Notes under the pieces: model-generated
Told to the model about the DNA's origin: nothing
Seen by the model: only the letters and a program-made list of their open reading frames with translations
Databases searched by the model: none
Made by a program: the position numbers and the translations under genes
Part shown: positions 35,244 through 45,348 of the stretch, piece by piece
Layout of the letters: each line of letters begins with the position of its first letter
How positions within the stretch are numbered: the first letter of the stretch is position 1
NCBI RefSeq assembly: GCF_001027285.1
Contig: NZ_CP011509.1
Coordinates: forward strand, 10,316,501 to 10,380,500
DNA from: Archangium gephyra
GTDB taxonomy: Bacteria > Myxococcota > Myxococcia > Myxococcales > Myxococcaceae
Length of the DNA: 64,000 nucleotides
Direction of reading: 5' to 3'

Positions 35244-36200
35244 TCACCGGGCTCCCGCGAACAGCATGTCCAGCGGCACCGGCAGCACCTCGCGCAGCAA
35301 GGGACCGAGCAGCATCACCTCGAGCGCCGCGAGCGACAGCCAGGGACCGAAGGGGATGCTGGTGGGGCCCGGCTCCCAGTCGTCCTCCTCCTCCTCGTCC
35401 TCCGGGCCCACCGGCCGTGGCACCGGTCCAGGCCCGTCCGCCTCGGAAGGCTCCGTCCCGGCGGCGGTGGCCGGCGGCGGCGGAGGGGTGGACCCGGGCT
35501 CGGGCTCGGGCGCTGGTCCCGCCCGCCCGCGCACGAGCAGCAGCAGCGAGCCCACCAGCGCCCCCTGCAACGAGGAGAGGAAGATGACGGCGAGCAGCGG
35601 CTTCCACGTGAGGAAGGCGCCAATGAGCGCGAGCAGATCCTTGTCTCCCGCGCCCAGCGCCTCCTTCTTGAAGATCTTCTCCCCCAGCCACTCCATGCCC
35701 CAGAAGATGAGGAAGCCCACCACCGCGCCAATGATGGAGTCGCGCACCCGCCCCAGCCCCATGGGCGCGGACAGCACCACCCCGGCGGCGATGCCCGGCC
35801 ACGTCAGCTCGTGCGGGAGGATCCAATGCTCCAGATCAATGAAGGAGAGCGGCACCAGCAGCAGCACCATCACCAGCGCGGCCACCAGCTCGGGCGTCCA
35901 ACCAAAGCGGCGCTGGCACGCCAGGAAGAGCAGCGCGGTGAGCAGCTCGATGAGCGGATAGCGCCAGGAGATGGGCAGGGCGCAGGAGCTGCAACGCGCG
36001 CGCAATGCCAACCACGATAGGACTGGAATGTTCTCGTACCATGCGAGTTGATGCCCGCATCGGGGACACCGCGAGCGGGGATGCACGATGCTCTCGCCCG
36101 CGGGCACGCGAGCGATCACGACATTCAAGAAACTGCCGAAAAGCAGGCCCATGACGAACACCAGCGTCACGGCCGCGCCTTCCACCGCCTGAGGAGTCAC
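35244..36200 (-). CDS. pilD: Prepilin peptidase PilD
   Basis: 318 aa from GTG 36200, with AAGGGA 8 nt upstream; TTG 36224 is an upstream alternative. N-terminal cytoplasmic loop with two CxxC pairs (CPRCGHQLAWYENIP and CSSCALPISWRYPLI), then multiple membrane helices. The catalytic aspartates are in FIDLEHWILPHELT and GAGDKDLLALIG. PilD cleaves the leader from prepilins such as PilA and methylates the new N-terminus. An unusual acidic, Pro-rich insertion (about 50 residues, containing GPEDEEEEDDWEP) interrupts the region before the last helix. pilA lies divergent, 250 bp away. Confidence 0.94.
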   Translation of the reverse strand: MTPQAVEGAAVTLVFVMGLLFGSFLNVVIARVPAGESIVHPRSRCPRCGHQLAWYENIPVLSWLALRARCSSCALPISWRYPLIELLTALLFLACQRRFGWTPELVAALVMVLLLVPLSFIDLEHWILPHELTWPGIAAGVVLSAPMGLGRVRDSIIGAVVGFLIFWGMEWLGEKIFKKEALGAGDKDLLALIGAFLTWKPLLAVIFLSSLQGALVGSLLLLVRGRAGPAPEPEPGSTPPPPPATAAGTEPSEADGPGPVPRPVGPEDEEEEDDWEPGPTSIPFGPWLSLAALEVMLLGPLLREVLPVPLDMLFAGAR

Positions 36201-36280
36201 GTTCCGCGTCCCTTCGTTCCGCAATCATCTCCGGATGGCGGAGCATAGGGCCCAAGCGCGTCACCGGGGCAGACGATTCC

Positions 36281-36295
36281 TGTCACCCGGTGACA
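36281..36295 (+). promoter_or_regulatory. Perfect dyad upstream of the pilA promoter, candidate PilR site
   Basis: TGTCACC-C-GGTGACA, 7-bp arms with one central base. Its centre is about 95 bp upstream of the -24 element of pilA, a usual distance for an enhancer of a sigma-54 activator. It also lies between the divergent pilD and pilA genes, so a role toward pilD is possible. A related half site, GTCACCGGGG, occurs at 36260-36269. Assignment to PilR is inference. Confidence 0.45.
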
Positions 36296-36381
36296 AAAAT
36301 TGGCACCCCAAAACCGTCAACCCGCGCCGTGCGCCAGAGCCAAGTCCTTGGATCAGCGTGAAGGCACACCAGGTTTGACCC

Positions 36382-36397
36382 TGGCACCGTTCGTGCT
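36382..36397 (+). promoter_or_regulatory. Sigma-54 promoter of pilA
   Basis: TGGCACCGTTCGTGCT fits the -24/-12 consensus (TGGCAC-N5-TTGC) with GG at 36383-36384 and GC at 36395-36396, exactly 10 nt apart. A start near 36408 would give a leader of about 43 nt to the pilA ATG. Sigma-54 control of pilA through PilR is established in M. xanthus, so this is a strong match to expectation. Confidence 0.8.
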
Positions 36398-36450
36398 ATT
36401 CCTCACGACGGCTTCGGCCGCAACCCATCCTTCACCCGAAGGGAATCCCC

Positions 36451-37098
36451 ATGACCCGTCTGTTCGCCCGCAAGAACCGCGGCTTCACGCTCATCGAGCT
36501 CATGATCGTGGTGGCCATCATCGGCATCCTCGCCGCCATCGCCATCCCGAACTTCATCAAGTTCCAGGCTCGCTCCAAGCAGGGTGAGGCCAAGGCCAAC
36601 CTGAAGGCCTGGTTCACCACGCAGCGCGCCTTCCTGCAGGAGAAGGACCGCTACGAGCAGGACATCAAGATCATCGGTTACGCCCCCGAGCGCGGCAACC
36701 GCTACGCCTACTACTTCGAGAAGGACCCGACCTGGGAGGAGCGCAAGGGTGAGGCCCTGAAGGCCGACCAGACCTCCGCCACGGGCATCACGGTGGACAC
36801 CGGTAAGTTCAAGGGCGCCGCCACGGCCCCCAAGTTCGTTGACATCGGCGTGGACTACGCCGCTGCCTCCGGCGGTATCCCCAAGAAGCCGGGCATCTCC
36901 GGCCCCTGCCCTGGCTGCAACATCGACGCGATCGCGGCCGGCAACATCGACAACGAGACCGACGGTATCGACACCTGGTACATCTCCACGGGTGACTCCA
37001 CGGGTACCGCCAAGTGCGGCAACTCCGACGAGAACATGGCCGTTGCCGGTACGCCGTTCATGAACTTCAACGACGTGGACTGCGACAAGGCGCCGTAA
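36451..37098 (+). CDS. pilA: Type IV major pilin PilA
   Basis: 215 aa. The leader MTRLFARKNRG is followed by the cleavage site and FTLIELMIVVAIIGILAAIA, the class III N-terminus with Glu5. Pilin then continues IPNFIKFQARSKQGEAKANL. The C-terminal Cys (KCGNSDENMAVAGT and DVDCDKAP) form a likely disulfide loop, and a CPGC motif lies in the middle region. PilA polymerises into the pilus used in social motility. The ATG has GGGA 6 nt upstream. A sigma-54 promoter precedes the gene and a strong intrinsic terminator follows it, so it is likely its own transcript. In contrast to the M. xanthus pilBTCSRA order, as I recall it, pilA here is opposite to pilR. Confidence 0.97.
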   Translation: MTRLFARKNRGFTLIELMIVVAIIGILAAIAIPNFIKFQARSKQGEAKANLKAWFTTQRAFLQEKDRYEQDIKIIGYAPERGNRYAYYFEKDPTWEERKGEALKADQTSATGITVDTGKFKGAATAPKFVDIGVDYAAASGGIPKKPGISGPCPGCNIDAIAAGNIDNETDGIDTWYISTGDSTGTAKCGNSDENMAVAGTPFMNFNDVDCDKAP

Positions 37099-37146
37099 TC
37101 GCCTGACCGCTGGACAGGCTCTCACGAGCCGCCGTTGGATACGAAG

Positions 37147-37184
37147 GGACACTCGGGCATAAACCCGGGTGTCCTTTCTGTTTT
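37147..37184 (+). terminator. Intrinsic terminator after pilA
   Basis: An 11-bp stem (GGACACTCGGG at 37147-37157 and CCCGGGTGTCC at 37064-37074 shifted by 100, that is 37164-37174, one G-T pair) with a 6-nt loop, followed by TTTCTGTTTT. It lies 49 nt after the pilA stop and fits a strong rho-independent terminator for a highly expressed gene. Confidence 0.9.
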
Positions 37185-37194
37185 AATGCCGCCT

Positions 37195-38097
37195 ATGAGG
37201 TCGCGAACTTCCCTGCCTGCCCTGCTGGTCGGCGCCTTCTGCCTGACCGCTCTCGTTCTGCTCGCGGCGCCGCCTCGTCAGCAACCCCGAGGCCCCCACC
37301 AGGAGCCCCTGCTGCCGCGCCAGGAGTTGTTGCGCCTGGTCGGACGCGGCTACCTGGAGCTGGTCGCCGACTACTTCTGGCTCCAAACCATCCAAGCCAC
37401 CGGCCGCGCCGTCGTCGCCGAGGAGTACGGGGACATCTACCCGTATGCGGAGCTCACCACGGACCTGGATCCGAAATTCGGCCTCGTCTACGTGTTCGCC
37501 GGAGGGGCGCTGCCCACCAACACCGGGCGGGAGATCTGGGCCAATACCGATGAGTCCACACGTCTTCTGCGCAAGGGCCTGAAGATGTTCCCGGACGATC
37601 TCAAGATGCACATGTTGCTGGCCTACAACCTGAGCGCCTTCCACAAGCAGTACCAGGAGGCCGCCCAGGTGCTGGAGCGGGCCTCGAGGCTGCCGGGCGC
37701 GCCCTCCTACCTGCCCGCCCTGGCCACCCGGCTCTATGCCCAATCGGGGAGCGTGGACGCGGGCCTCGCGCTGGCCCGCTCGCTCGCGGACGCCGCGGAC
37801 GATGAGGAGACACGCGAGCTCTTCAAGCAGCGCGTGCGCGAACTGGAGCTCGAGGGCGAGCTGCGGCACGTGGAGGCCTCCATCGACCGCTTCCGCCAGG
37901 AGTTCGGCACGGCGCCACCGGATGTCGAGACGCTGCTGTGGCTGGGCTTCCTGGACAGGCCTCCGTACGACCCCCAGGGCGGCGGGTTCTTCATCGGCGC
38001 CGACGAACGCGCCTATTCACAGACCCAGCAGCGGCGGCTCGAGATCTTCACCCCCGACAACCGTGGTTACCAATGGGCCATGCCCATGGAGCGGTGA
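37195..38097 (+). CDS. TPR-like accessory protein of the PilGHI-type ABC system
   Basis: 300 aa from ATG 37195; ATG 37186 is an alternative, and neither has a clear ribosome binding site. An N-terminal signal or membrane anchor (MRSRTSLPALLVGAF to VLLAAPP) is followed by helical sequence resembling TPRs (KQYQEAAQVLERASRLPG). It is the first gene of three reading in the same direction: this gene, an ABC ATPase and an ABC permease. In M. xanthus genes called pilG, pilH and pilI lie next to pilA and are needed for pili. This gene is likely one of them; which name applies is not certain. Confidence 0.72.
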   Translation: MRSRTSLPALLVGAFCLTALVLLAAPPRQQPRGPHQEPLLPRQELLRLVGRGYLELVADYFWLQTIQATGRAVVAEEYGDIYPYAELTTDLDPKFGLVYVFAGGALPTNTGREIWANTDESTRLLRKGLKMFPDDLKMHMLLAYNLSAFHKQYQEAAQVLERASRLPGAPSYLPALATRLYAQSGSVDAGLALARSLADAADDEETRELFKQRVRELELEGELRHVEASIDRFRQEFGTAPPDVETLLWLGFLDRPPYDPQGGGFFIGADERAYSQTQQRRLEIFTPDNRGYQWAMPMER

Positions 38098-38101
38098 ACC
38101 C

Positions 38102-39064
38102 ATGGACTCTCCCTCCCCCATCGAAATCCGAAACCTGTCCAAGACGTACCGGCTCGGCTTCCTCATGAACCGGCAGGTGCGCGCCCTCCAGTCGCTGGAT
38201 CTCTCGCTGCTGCCGGGCCAGGTGTATGGACTGCTCGGGCCCAATGGCGCCGGCAAGTCCACCACCATCAAGATCCTCCTGAACCTGGTGCAGCCCTCGG
38301 GAGGCGAGGCGCGGCTGTTCGGCATGCCCCCATCCGAACGCGAGGCGCGCCGCCGGGTGGGCTACGTGCCGGAGAACCCCGCGCCCTACGAGTACCTCAC
38401 GGGCCGCGAGTTCGTCACGCTGTCGGGACGGCTGTCGGGCCTGAGCGGCAAGGAGCTGGATGATCGGGTCTCCGAGGTGCTGGGCATGGTGCAGATGACT
38501 CGCGCCGCCAACCTGCAGATCCGCCGCTACAGCAAGGGCATGGTGCAGCGCGTGGCGCTGGCGCAGGCCCTGGTGTCCAAGCCCGCCCTGCTCATCCTGG
38601 ACGAGCCCACCTCGGGGTTGGATCCCGTGGGCCGCCGGCAGATCCGCGACCTCATCCTCGAGGAGCGCCACCGCGGCACCACGGTGCTCTTCTGCACGCA
38701 CATCATCCCGGACGTGGAGGCGCTCTGTGACCGGGTGGCCGTGCTGGTGGGTGGACGGCGCGTGCGCGAAGGCAGCGTGGCCGAGCTGGTGAGCTCGCAG
38801 ACGACGCACGTGGAGATGACGGTGGAGGGGCTGCCCCTGGAGCGCATCCAGGCGATGGGCATTCCCCTGGAGCTGACCCGGCAGCTGGAGAACCGCGTGC
38901 TGCTGCACGTGCGCGAGTCGGATGCACAGCCGATGCTCAAGCGCCTGCTGGAGCAGGGGGGACGCGTCACCCAGCTGCACCCCGCCCGCTTTTCGTTGGA
39001 AGAACTGTTCCTGCGCGCGCTGGAAGAGGCGAAGCAGGGTCCCGTTGGAGGAGAGATTTCGTGA
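38102..39064 (+). CDS. pilH: ABC transporter ATPase, PilH-like
   Basis: 320 aa. Walker A GPNGAGKSTT, Q-loop region VGYVPENPAPYEYLTG, signature RRYSKGMVQRVALAQAL, Walker B LLILDEPTSGLDP and H-loop HIIPD are all present. It is of the ABC-2 type (DrrA-like) with a C-terminal extension (LPLERIQAMGIPLEL). Its partner permease overlaps by a few nt. PilH of M. xanthus is an ABC homologue required for pilus biogenesis; the identity rests on position beside pilA. The ATG at 38102 lies 4 nt after the preceding gene's TGA. The cargo is unknown. Confidence 0.78.
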   Translation: MDSPSPIEIRNLSKTYRLGFLMNRQVRALQSLDLSLLPGQVYGLLGPNGAGKSTTIKILLNLVQPSGGEARLFGMPPSEREARRRVGYVPENPAPYEYLTGREFVTLSGRLSGLSGKELDDRVSEVLGMVQMTRAANLQIRRYSKGMVQRVALAQALVSKPALLILDEPTSGLDPVGRRQIRDLILEERHRGTTVLFCTHIIPDVEALCDRVAVLVGGRRVREGSVAELVSSQTTHVEMTVEGLPLERIQAMGIPLELTRQLENRVLLHVRESDAQPMLKRLLEQGGRVTQLHPARFSLEELFLRALEEAKQGPVGGEIS

Positions 39065-39831
39065 TGGGTCCGTTCATCGCCCTGGCGCTCAATGGCTTCC
39101 GGGAGGCCCGGCGCAACCGGGTCACCCTGCTGGTGGCCATCTTCGCGTTGGCCATGCTCCTGTCCACCACGCTCGTGCTGGAGATCACGGTCGGCACGTT
39201 CGATCGCGTCATCACCGACGTGGGCCTGGGGGCCATGAGCCTGATGCTGGTGCTGCTCGCCATCTTCCTCTCCAGCGGGCTCATCTCGCGGGAGATCGAG
39301 AGGCGCACCATCTTCCTCATGGTGTCCAAGCCGCTGTCGCGTGGCGCGTTCCTGGTGGGCCGGCTGATGGGCAACATGCTCACCGTGACGGTGCTGCAGC
39401 TGCTCATGGCCGGGCTCTTCTTCGCGATGATGTTCCTCTACCAGAGCCCCATCAGCCCGGCGCACCTGGCGGCGGTGGGCATGCTGTGGTTCGAGCTGTG
39501 GGTGCTCAGCGCCGTGGGCTTCCTGATGTCCAGCTTCTCCAGCCAGATGGTGTCGGCCTTCGTCACGGTGAGCGTCTACTTCGCCGGCCACCTGTCGTCG
39601 GACATCTACTCGCTGGCCTCGAAGTCCCAGAGCGGGGCCATCCAGGCGGTGGGCAAGGCCGTGTACTACGTGCTGCCGGACCTCTCGCGCTTCAACTACC
39701 GGCCGCACGCGACGTACTACGCCCCCATCGCCTCCAGCGAGCTGCTGTCGGCCGCCACGTATGGCATGGCCTTCACCGGCGTGCTGGTGGCGCTGGCCAT
39801 CATCCTCTTCAACCGGCGCGACTTCCGCTGA
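39064..39831 (+). CDS. ABC-2 type permease of the pilus-linked transporter
   Basis: 255 aa with about six membrane helices, starting MGPFIALALNGFREARRNRV and ending ALAIILFNRRDFR, a normal ABC-2 permease end. Typical also are SSGLISREIERRTIFLMVSK and a conserved FLVGRL. The ATG at 39064 shares bases with the ATPase stop (TGATG), so translation is coupled; GTG at 39061 is an alternative. GGAGG lies 12 nt upstream. It and the ATPase form the transporter of the PilGHI group. It is convergent with pilR, 18 bp away. Confidence 0.82.
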   Translation: MGPFIALALNGFREARRNRVTLLVAIFALAMLLSTTLVLEITVGTFDRVITDVGLGAMSLMLVLLAIFLSSGLISREIERRTIFLMVSKPLSRGAFLVGRLMGNMLTVTVLQLLMAGLFFAMMFLYQSPISPAHLAAVGMLWFELWVLSAVGFLMSSFSSQMVSAFVTVSVYFAGHLSSDIYSLASKSQSGAIQAVGKAVYYVLPDLSRFNYRPHATYYAPIASSELLSAATYGMAFTGVLVALAIILFNRRDFR

Positions 39832-39849
39832 GGCCCGGGGAGGCGGGGC

Positions 39850-41244
39850 TCAGGCCTCGTCCTCCCGGTCCGACAGCCCGTGCTTGGCCAGGCGGTAACG
39901 GAAGGAGCGGAACGTCAGCCCGAGCAGCTCCGCCGCGCGGATCTTCACCCCGCCGGCCTGGGACAGGGCGGCCAGCAGGTAGCGCCGCTCGGCGTCGTCC
40001 AGGTGGTGCTCCAGCGAGAAGCCAGGGCCGAGCGGCACCTCCGCCGAGGGAGCCGCCGCCACCGTGGACGGAGCCGCCTCGCCACGCAGCGTGGGCGGCA
40101 GTGAAGCCAGCGTCAGCACGTCTCCATCCGCCAGCGTGGCCGCGCGCTCGACGATGTTCTCCAACTGGCGCACGTTGCCCGGGAAGGAGTAGGAGGACAG
40201 CACCGCCAGCGCCTCCGGCGAGAAGCGCATCCCCGGCCGTCCCAGCTCCTTGCGCTGACGCTCGAGGAAGTGCTCGGCCAGCAGCGCGATGTCTCCCGCC
40301 CGCTCGCGCAACGGCGGCAGCTCGAGCGTAATCACGTTGAGGCGGTAGAAGAGATCCTCCCGGAAACGCCCCGCCTTCACCTCGGCCTCCAGGCGCCGGT
40401 TGGTGGCGGCCACCACGCGCGCGTGGAAGGCAATCTCCGCCGAGCTGCCCACCGGCTTCACCTTGCGCTCCTGCAGCACGCGCAGCAGCTTCACCTGCGT
40501 GGCCAGCGGCACCTCGCCAATCTCGTCGAGGAACACCGTCCCCTCCCCCGCGTGCACCAGCAGGCCCGGCCGCTCCTGCGTGGCACCGGTGAAGGCGCCC
40601 TTCACGTGGCCGAAGAGCTCGCTCTCCAGCACGCCCTCGTTGAGGGCCGCGCAGTTGACGGGAAGGAAGGGCTGGCCCGCCCGCTGGCTCTTGAGGTGGA
40701 TGGCCTTGGCGATGAGCTCCTTGCCCGTGCCGCTCTCCCCGTGGATGAGGACGGTCGAGCGCGTGGGCGCCACCTTCTCCACCAGGCTCCACACGGCGCG
40801 CATCCGCTCGCTGCGCCCTACCCCCATCACCCCCGCGCCCGGCACGAGGTGCTCGCGCAGCGACACGTTCTCCTGGCGCAGCGAGCGCTTCTCCAGCGCC
40901 TTCTGCACCAGCAGCTTCAGCTCCTCGTTGTCGAAGGGCTTGCCGATGTAGTCGTACGCCCCGTCGCGCATGGCCTCCACCGCCGAGGCCGCCGTGCCGA
41001 AGGCGGTGATGACGATGACCTCGGGCGGCTCGGGCAGCGCGCGCGTGGCGCGCAGCACGTCCATGCCACTCTGGGAGGCGCCCAGCTTCATGTCGGTGAT
41101 GACCAGGTCCACCTTCGCCGAGCCCAGCACCTCCCGGGCCGCCTTCACGCCCTCCGCGCACGTCACCTGGTAACCCGCACGGGTCAGCAGCACCTCCAGG
41201 AACTCGCGCATCGACAGCTCATCGTCCACCACCAGGATGTGCAC
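39850..41244 (-). CDS. pilR: Sigma-54-dependent response regulator PilR
   Basis: 464 aa from GTG 41244 (MHILVVDDELSMREFLEVL), with GGGAGA 8 nt upstream; GTG 41250 is an alternative but its spacing is poor. Receiver, AAA+ and Fis domains are complete: ITDMKLG phospho-Asp region, Walker A GESGTGKELIA, the intact GAFTGA loop and FLDEIGEVP. The C-terminal helix ends in KIRAAELLGLTFRSFRYRL. It is paired with PilS directly upstream. In M. xanthus PilR activates pilA through sigma-54. The target here is probably the pilA promoter at 36382. Confidence 0.92.
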   Translation of the reverse strand: MHILVVDDELSMREFLEVLLTRAGYQVTCAEGVKAAREVLGSAKVDLVITDMKLGASQSGMDVLRATRALPEPPEVIVITAFGTAASAVEAMRDGAYDYIGKPFDNEELKLLVQKALEKRSLRQENVSLREHLVPGAGVMGVGRSERMRAVWSLVEKVAPTRSTVLIHGESGTGKELIAKAIHLKSQRAGQPFLPVNCAALNEGVLESELFGHVKGAFTGATQERPGLLVHAGEGTVFLDEIGEVPLATQVKLLRVLQERKVKPVGSSAEIAFHARVVAATNRRLEAEVKAGRFREDLFYRLNVITLELPPLRERAGDIALLAEHFLERQRKELGRPGMRFSPEALAVLSSYSFPGNVRQLENIVERAATLADGDVLTLASLPPTLRGEAAPSTVAAAPSAEVPLGPGFSLEHHLDDAERRYLLAALSQAGGVKIRAAELLGLTFRSFRYRLAKHGLSDREDEA

Positions 41245-41266
41245 GGCCACGCTCTCCCTTTTCCCC

Positions 41267-42871
41267 TCAACCCTGCACCGGCAGCTGGATGAGGAACTCG
41301 GTACCCTCCTGCGGCGAGGAGGACACCCGGATGTTGCCACCATGCGAGCGCACGATGGAGTACGCCGTGGACAGACCCAGGCCGGTGCCGCCCTCCCGGG
41401 TGCTGAAGAAGGGCTCGAAGATGCGCGACAGGTCCGTGGCGGGAATGCTTCCCCCCGAGTCCCAGATGTACAGCAGGGCCAGCTCGTCCTCGCCCGTCAG
41501 CGTCACCCGCACCCGGCCTCCCGGGCCCGCGGCCTGGAAGGCGTTGCGCAGGATGTTGATGAGCACCTGGCGGATCTGATCCGCGTCCACCGGCACCCGC
41601 ATCGGGGCCAGCACCTGCTCCACGCCGACCTGCCAGGCCAGGGGATCCGCCCGCAGCATGTCCACCGTCTCCGCCACCAGCACCTCCAGGTCCAGCGCCT
41701 GCTTGACGGGAGGCGGTGGACGGGCGAAGCGCAGGAAGTCCTCCACCAACTTGGACAGCCGGTCCGACTCGCGCAGGAGGATCTCCACCAGCTTGGCCGA
41801 CGAAGGGTCCCCGCCGGGCTCCTGGACGAGCAGCTGCGCCGAGCCCCGCATGGCGGCCAGGGGGTTGCGAATCTCATGGGCGAGCTGGGCGGCCAGCGTC
41901 CCCAGGGCGGCCAGCCGGTCCGCGCGCTTGAGGTCCTCCTCGATGCGGCGCAGCTCCGTCAGGTCCTGGAAGACGACGAGCGTGCCCCCGCCTCCACTGC
42001 CCTCCAGCCCCGTCACCGTCAGCCCGAGCGTGCGCAGGCCCGCGGGCGTCTGCACCGTGAGCTCCCGGCGGCGCTGGCGGGCCTCGGGCCCCAATGTCCC
42101 CGGCAGCAGGGACTCCACGTTCAGGCCCGGCGGCAGCCGCCCCTCCAGGGACAAAATGGAGCTGGCGGCCCGGTTGACGAAGGTGACCCGCCCCGCCGCG
42201 TCGCAGGTGATGAGCCCCGAGGGCATGCAGGCCAATATCTGCCGCTGCAGGTTGTCGAGCTTCTCGAGGTCCGCCTCGCGCTCGGACAGCCGCCCGCCCG
42301 TGGCCGACAGCTGGCGCGTCAGGTAGCCCGCCAGCGCGGCGATGAGGAAGAGCGCCAGCACGTTGCTGCCCAGCAGGAAGGCCAGGCGCTGCCGGCTGAT
42401 GTCCCCCACCCCCAGGGGCGGCTCCAACCACCGCAGCTTCACCGCCATCAGCAGCGTGCCGTAGGCGACGGCCCCGGCTCCCGCGGCGAACAGCGCACCC
42501 CGGCCGTCCAGCACGATGCTCGCGCCGATGACGGCCAGCAGGTAGAGGAAGGTGAAGGGGCTGTCCCCCACTCCGGTGAGGAAGACGAGCACCGAGGCGA
42601 TGAGCAGATCACCCACCACCTGCACCACCGCCGCCACCCGGTCCGCCCGGCCTCCGCGCAGCATGAGGCCGTACACCAGGGTGAAGAGGTAGACGAGCCC
42701 GATGACCGTGAAGGACAGCGTGTCGCCGCGGCTGGGCTCCTCCACCAGCGGCTGCATGAGCAGCCGGGCCACCACCGCCACCAACGACAGGCTGACGGCC
42801 ACCGTGCGGAACACGGTGAGCCACACCAGCCGCGTCCGCAGCGCGTCGGCCTGCGGAGACGCGGCGAGCAC
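41267..42871 (-). CDS. pilS: Membrane histidine kinase PilS
   Basis: 534 aa from GTG 42871, 13 nt after the pilC stop; the ribosome binding site is weak. Six membrane helices fill about residues 15-220. A PAS-like region (MPSGLITCDAAGRVTFVNRA) precedes the kinase core: H-box LAAQLAHEIRNPLAAMRGSA, N-box INILRNAFQAAG, G-boxes in IWDSGGSIPA and FEPFFSTREGGTGLGLSTAY. The paired regulator PilR is encoded next. This is the classical PilS-PilR pair, which in M. xanthus and Pseudomonas responds to pilin levels in the membrane. Confidence 0.92.
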   Translation of the reverse strand: MLAASPQADALRTRLVWLTVFRTVAVSLSLVAVVARLLMQPLVEEPSRGDTLSFTVIGLVYLFTLVYGLMLRGGRADRVAAVVQVVGDLLIASVLVFLTGVGDSPFTFLYLLAVIGASIVLDGRGALFAAGAGAVAYGTLLMAVKLRWLEPPLGVGDISRQRLAFLLGSNVLALFLIAALAGYLTRQLSATGGRLSEREADLEKLDNLQRQILACMPSGLITCDAAGRVTFVNRAASSILSLEGRLPPGLNVESLLPGTLGPEARQRRRELTVQTPAGLRTLGLTVTGLEGSGGGGTLVVFQDLTELRRIEEDLKRADRLAALGTLAAQLAHEIRNPLAAMRGSAQLLVQEPGGDPSSAKLVEILLRESDRLSKLVEDFLRFARPPPPVKQALDLEVLVAETVDMLRADPLAWQVGVEQVLAPMRVPVDADQIRQVLINILRNAFQAAGPGGRVRVTLTGEDELALLYIWDSGGSIPATDLSRIFEPFFSTREGGTGLGLSTAYSIVRSHGGNIRVSSSPQEGTEFLIQLPVQG

Positions 42872-42884
42872 GAGACCGCCGACG

Positions 42885-44141
42885 CTACTTGACGGCACCG
42901 GCGATGGCGAAGATGGGCAGGTACATCGAGATGAGGAAGCCACCGACCACGCCGCCGAGGAACACCATCATCAGCGGTTCGATCATCGCCGTGAGACCCG
43001 CGACGGCCGTGTCCACCTCGTCGTCGTAGAAGTCGGCGATCTTGTTGAGCATGGTGTCCATGGCACCCGTGGCCTCACCCACGCCGATCATCTGCACCAC
43101 CATGGGCGGGAACACCTTCGTCTCCAGCAGCGGACCGGCGATGTTCTTGCCCTCGGCGATCTTCCCACGCACGAAGTAGATGGCCTCTTCCACGGAGCGG
43201 TTACCGGCCGTCTTCGCCGTCACGTCCAGCGCGTCCAGGATGGGCACGCCCGAGGAGATCATCGTGCCGAGCGTACGGGTGAAGCGCGCCACCGCCACCT
43301 TGCGGATGACGGGCCCGAAGATGGGCGCCATCAGGAAGACCTTGTCCAGGAAGCGCCGTCCCTGCGGATGCCGGTACGTGTACGTGAAGGCGCCCACGAG
43401 GGCGCCGATGCCAGCGAAGGCGTGGAGCACGTACTTCTGCGCCCACTCGGACAGGTCCACCACGAACTGGGTGGGCGCCGGCAGCGCCTGGCCGAAGTCG
43501 GCGAACATCTTCGCGAACGTCGGCGTCACCTTGAGGAGCAGCAGCGCCGTCACGCCGAAGGCCACGCAGAGCACGATGACCGGGTAGGTCATGGCGCCCT
43601 TCACCTTGCGCTTGAGCTTCTCGTTCTTCTCACGGTAGGCCGCGAGACGGTTGAGGATGTTGTCGAGAATACCGCCGACCTCACCGGCCGCGCACAGCTG
43701 GACGAAGAGCTCGTCGAAGACCTTGGGGTGGTCCGCCAGCGCGTCGGCGAAGGTGGAGCCCTGCTCCACCTTGCTCTTGATGGCGAACACGACCTTGCGG
43801 AAGGCCGGGTTGTCCATCTGGCTGCCGAGGATGTCGAGGCACTGCACCAGCGGAAGGCCGGCGTCGATCATCGTGGCGAACTGACGGGTGAAGACGAGGA
43901 TGTCCTTGCCCGTGACGCCCGAGCCGAGGGCCAGGTTCAGGTCGGAGTCGAGGAGACCCTTGCGGCGGACCTTGACGGGGTTGAGACCGAGCGACTTGAG
44001 ACGGGCATTGACCGCCTCGATGTCGTTGGCCTCCATCTCTCCCTTCTTGGTCTCGCCAGACTTGGTCTTGGCCTCCCAGAGGAACTGGGCCGTATTCTTG
44101 GACTTTGGGGGTGCAGACTTCTGGGTTGCCGTTGCCGCCAT
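42885..44141 (-). CDS. pilC: Type IV pilus platform protein PilC
   Basis: 418 aa. Two repeats of the GspF domain, each ending in membrane helices: ILVFTRQFATMIDAGLPLVQ at about 80-99 and RFTRTLGTMISSGVPILDAL in the second half. The C-terminus is FLGGVVGGFLISMYLPIFAI. PilC is the inner-membrane platform that the motor ATPases PilB and PilT drive. The ATG at 44141 has GGAGGG 5 nt upstream. pilT lies upstream 51 nt away. Confidence 0.97.
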   Translation of the reverse strand: MAATATQKSAPPKSKNTAQFLWEAKTKSGETKKGEMEANDIEAVNARLKSLGLNPVKVRRKGLLDSDLNLALGSGVTGKDILVFTRQFATMIDAGLPLVQCLDILGSQMDNPAFRKVVFAIKSKVEQGSTFADALADHPKVFDELFVQLCAAGEVGGILDNILNRLAAYREKNEKLKRKVKGAMTYPVIVLCVAFGVTALLLLKVTPTFAKMFADFGQALPAPTQFVVDLSEWAQKYVLHAFAGIGALVGAFTYTYRHPQGRRFLDKVFLMAPIFGPVIRKVAVARFTRTLGTMISSGVPILDALDVTAKTAGNRSVEEAIYFVRGKIAEGKNIAGPLLETKVFPPMVVQMIGVGEATGAMDTMLNKIADFYDDEVDTAVAGLTAMIEPLMMVFLGGVVGGFLISMYLPIFAIAGAVK

Positions 44142-44192
44142 ACAGCCCTCCGAGGGGGATGTGAGTCTATCCCCTCAGTGAAATTTCGCGAA

Positions 44193-45302
<1,110 letters not shown>

Positions 45303-45348
45303 GAAAACCGTCCTTCGGGTAAGGGGGGTGGCGGGTGGTGCGAGTGGG

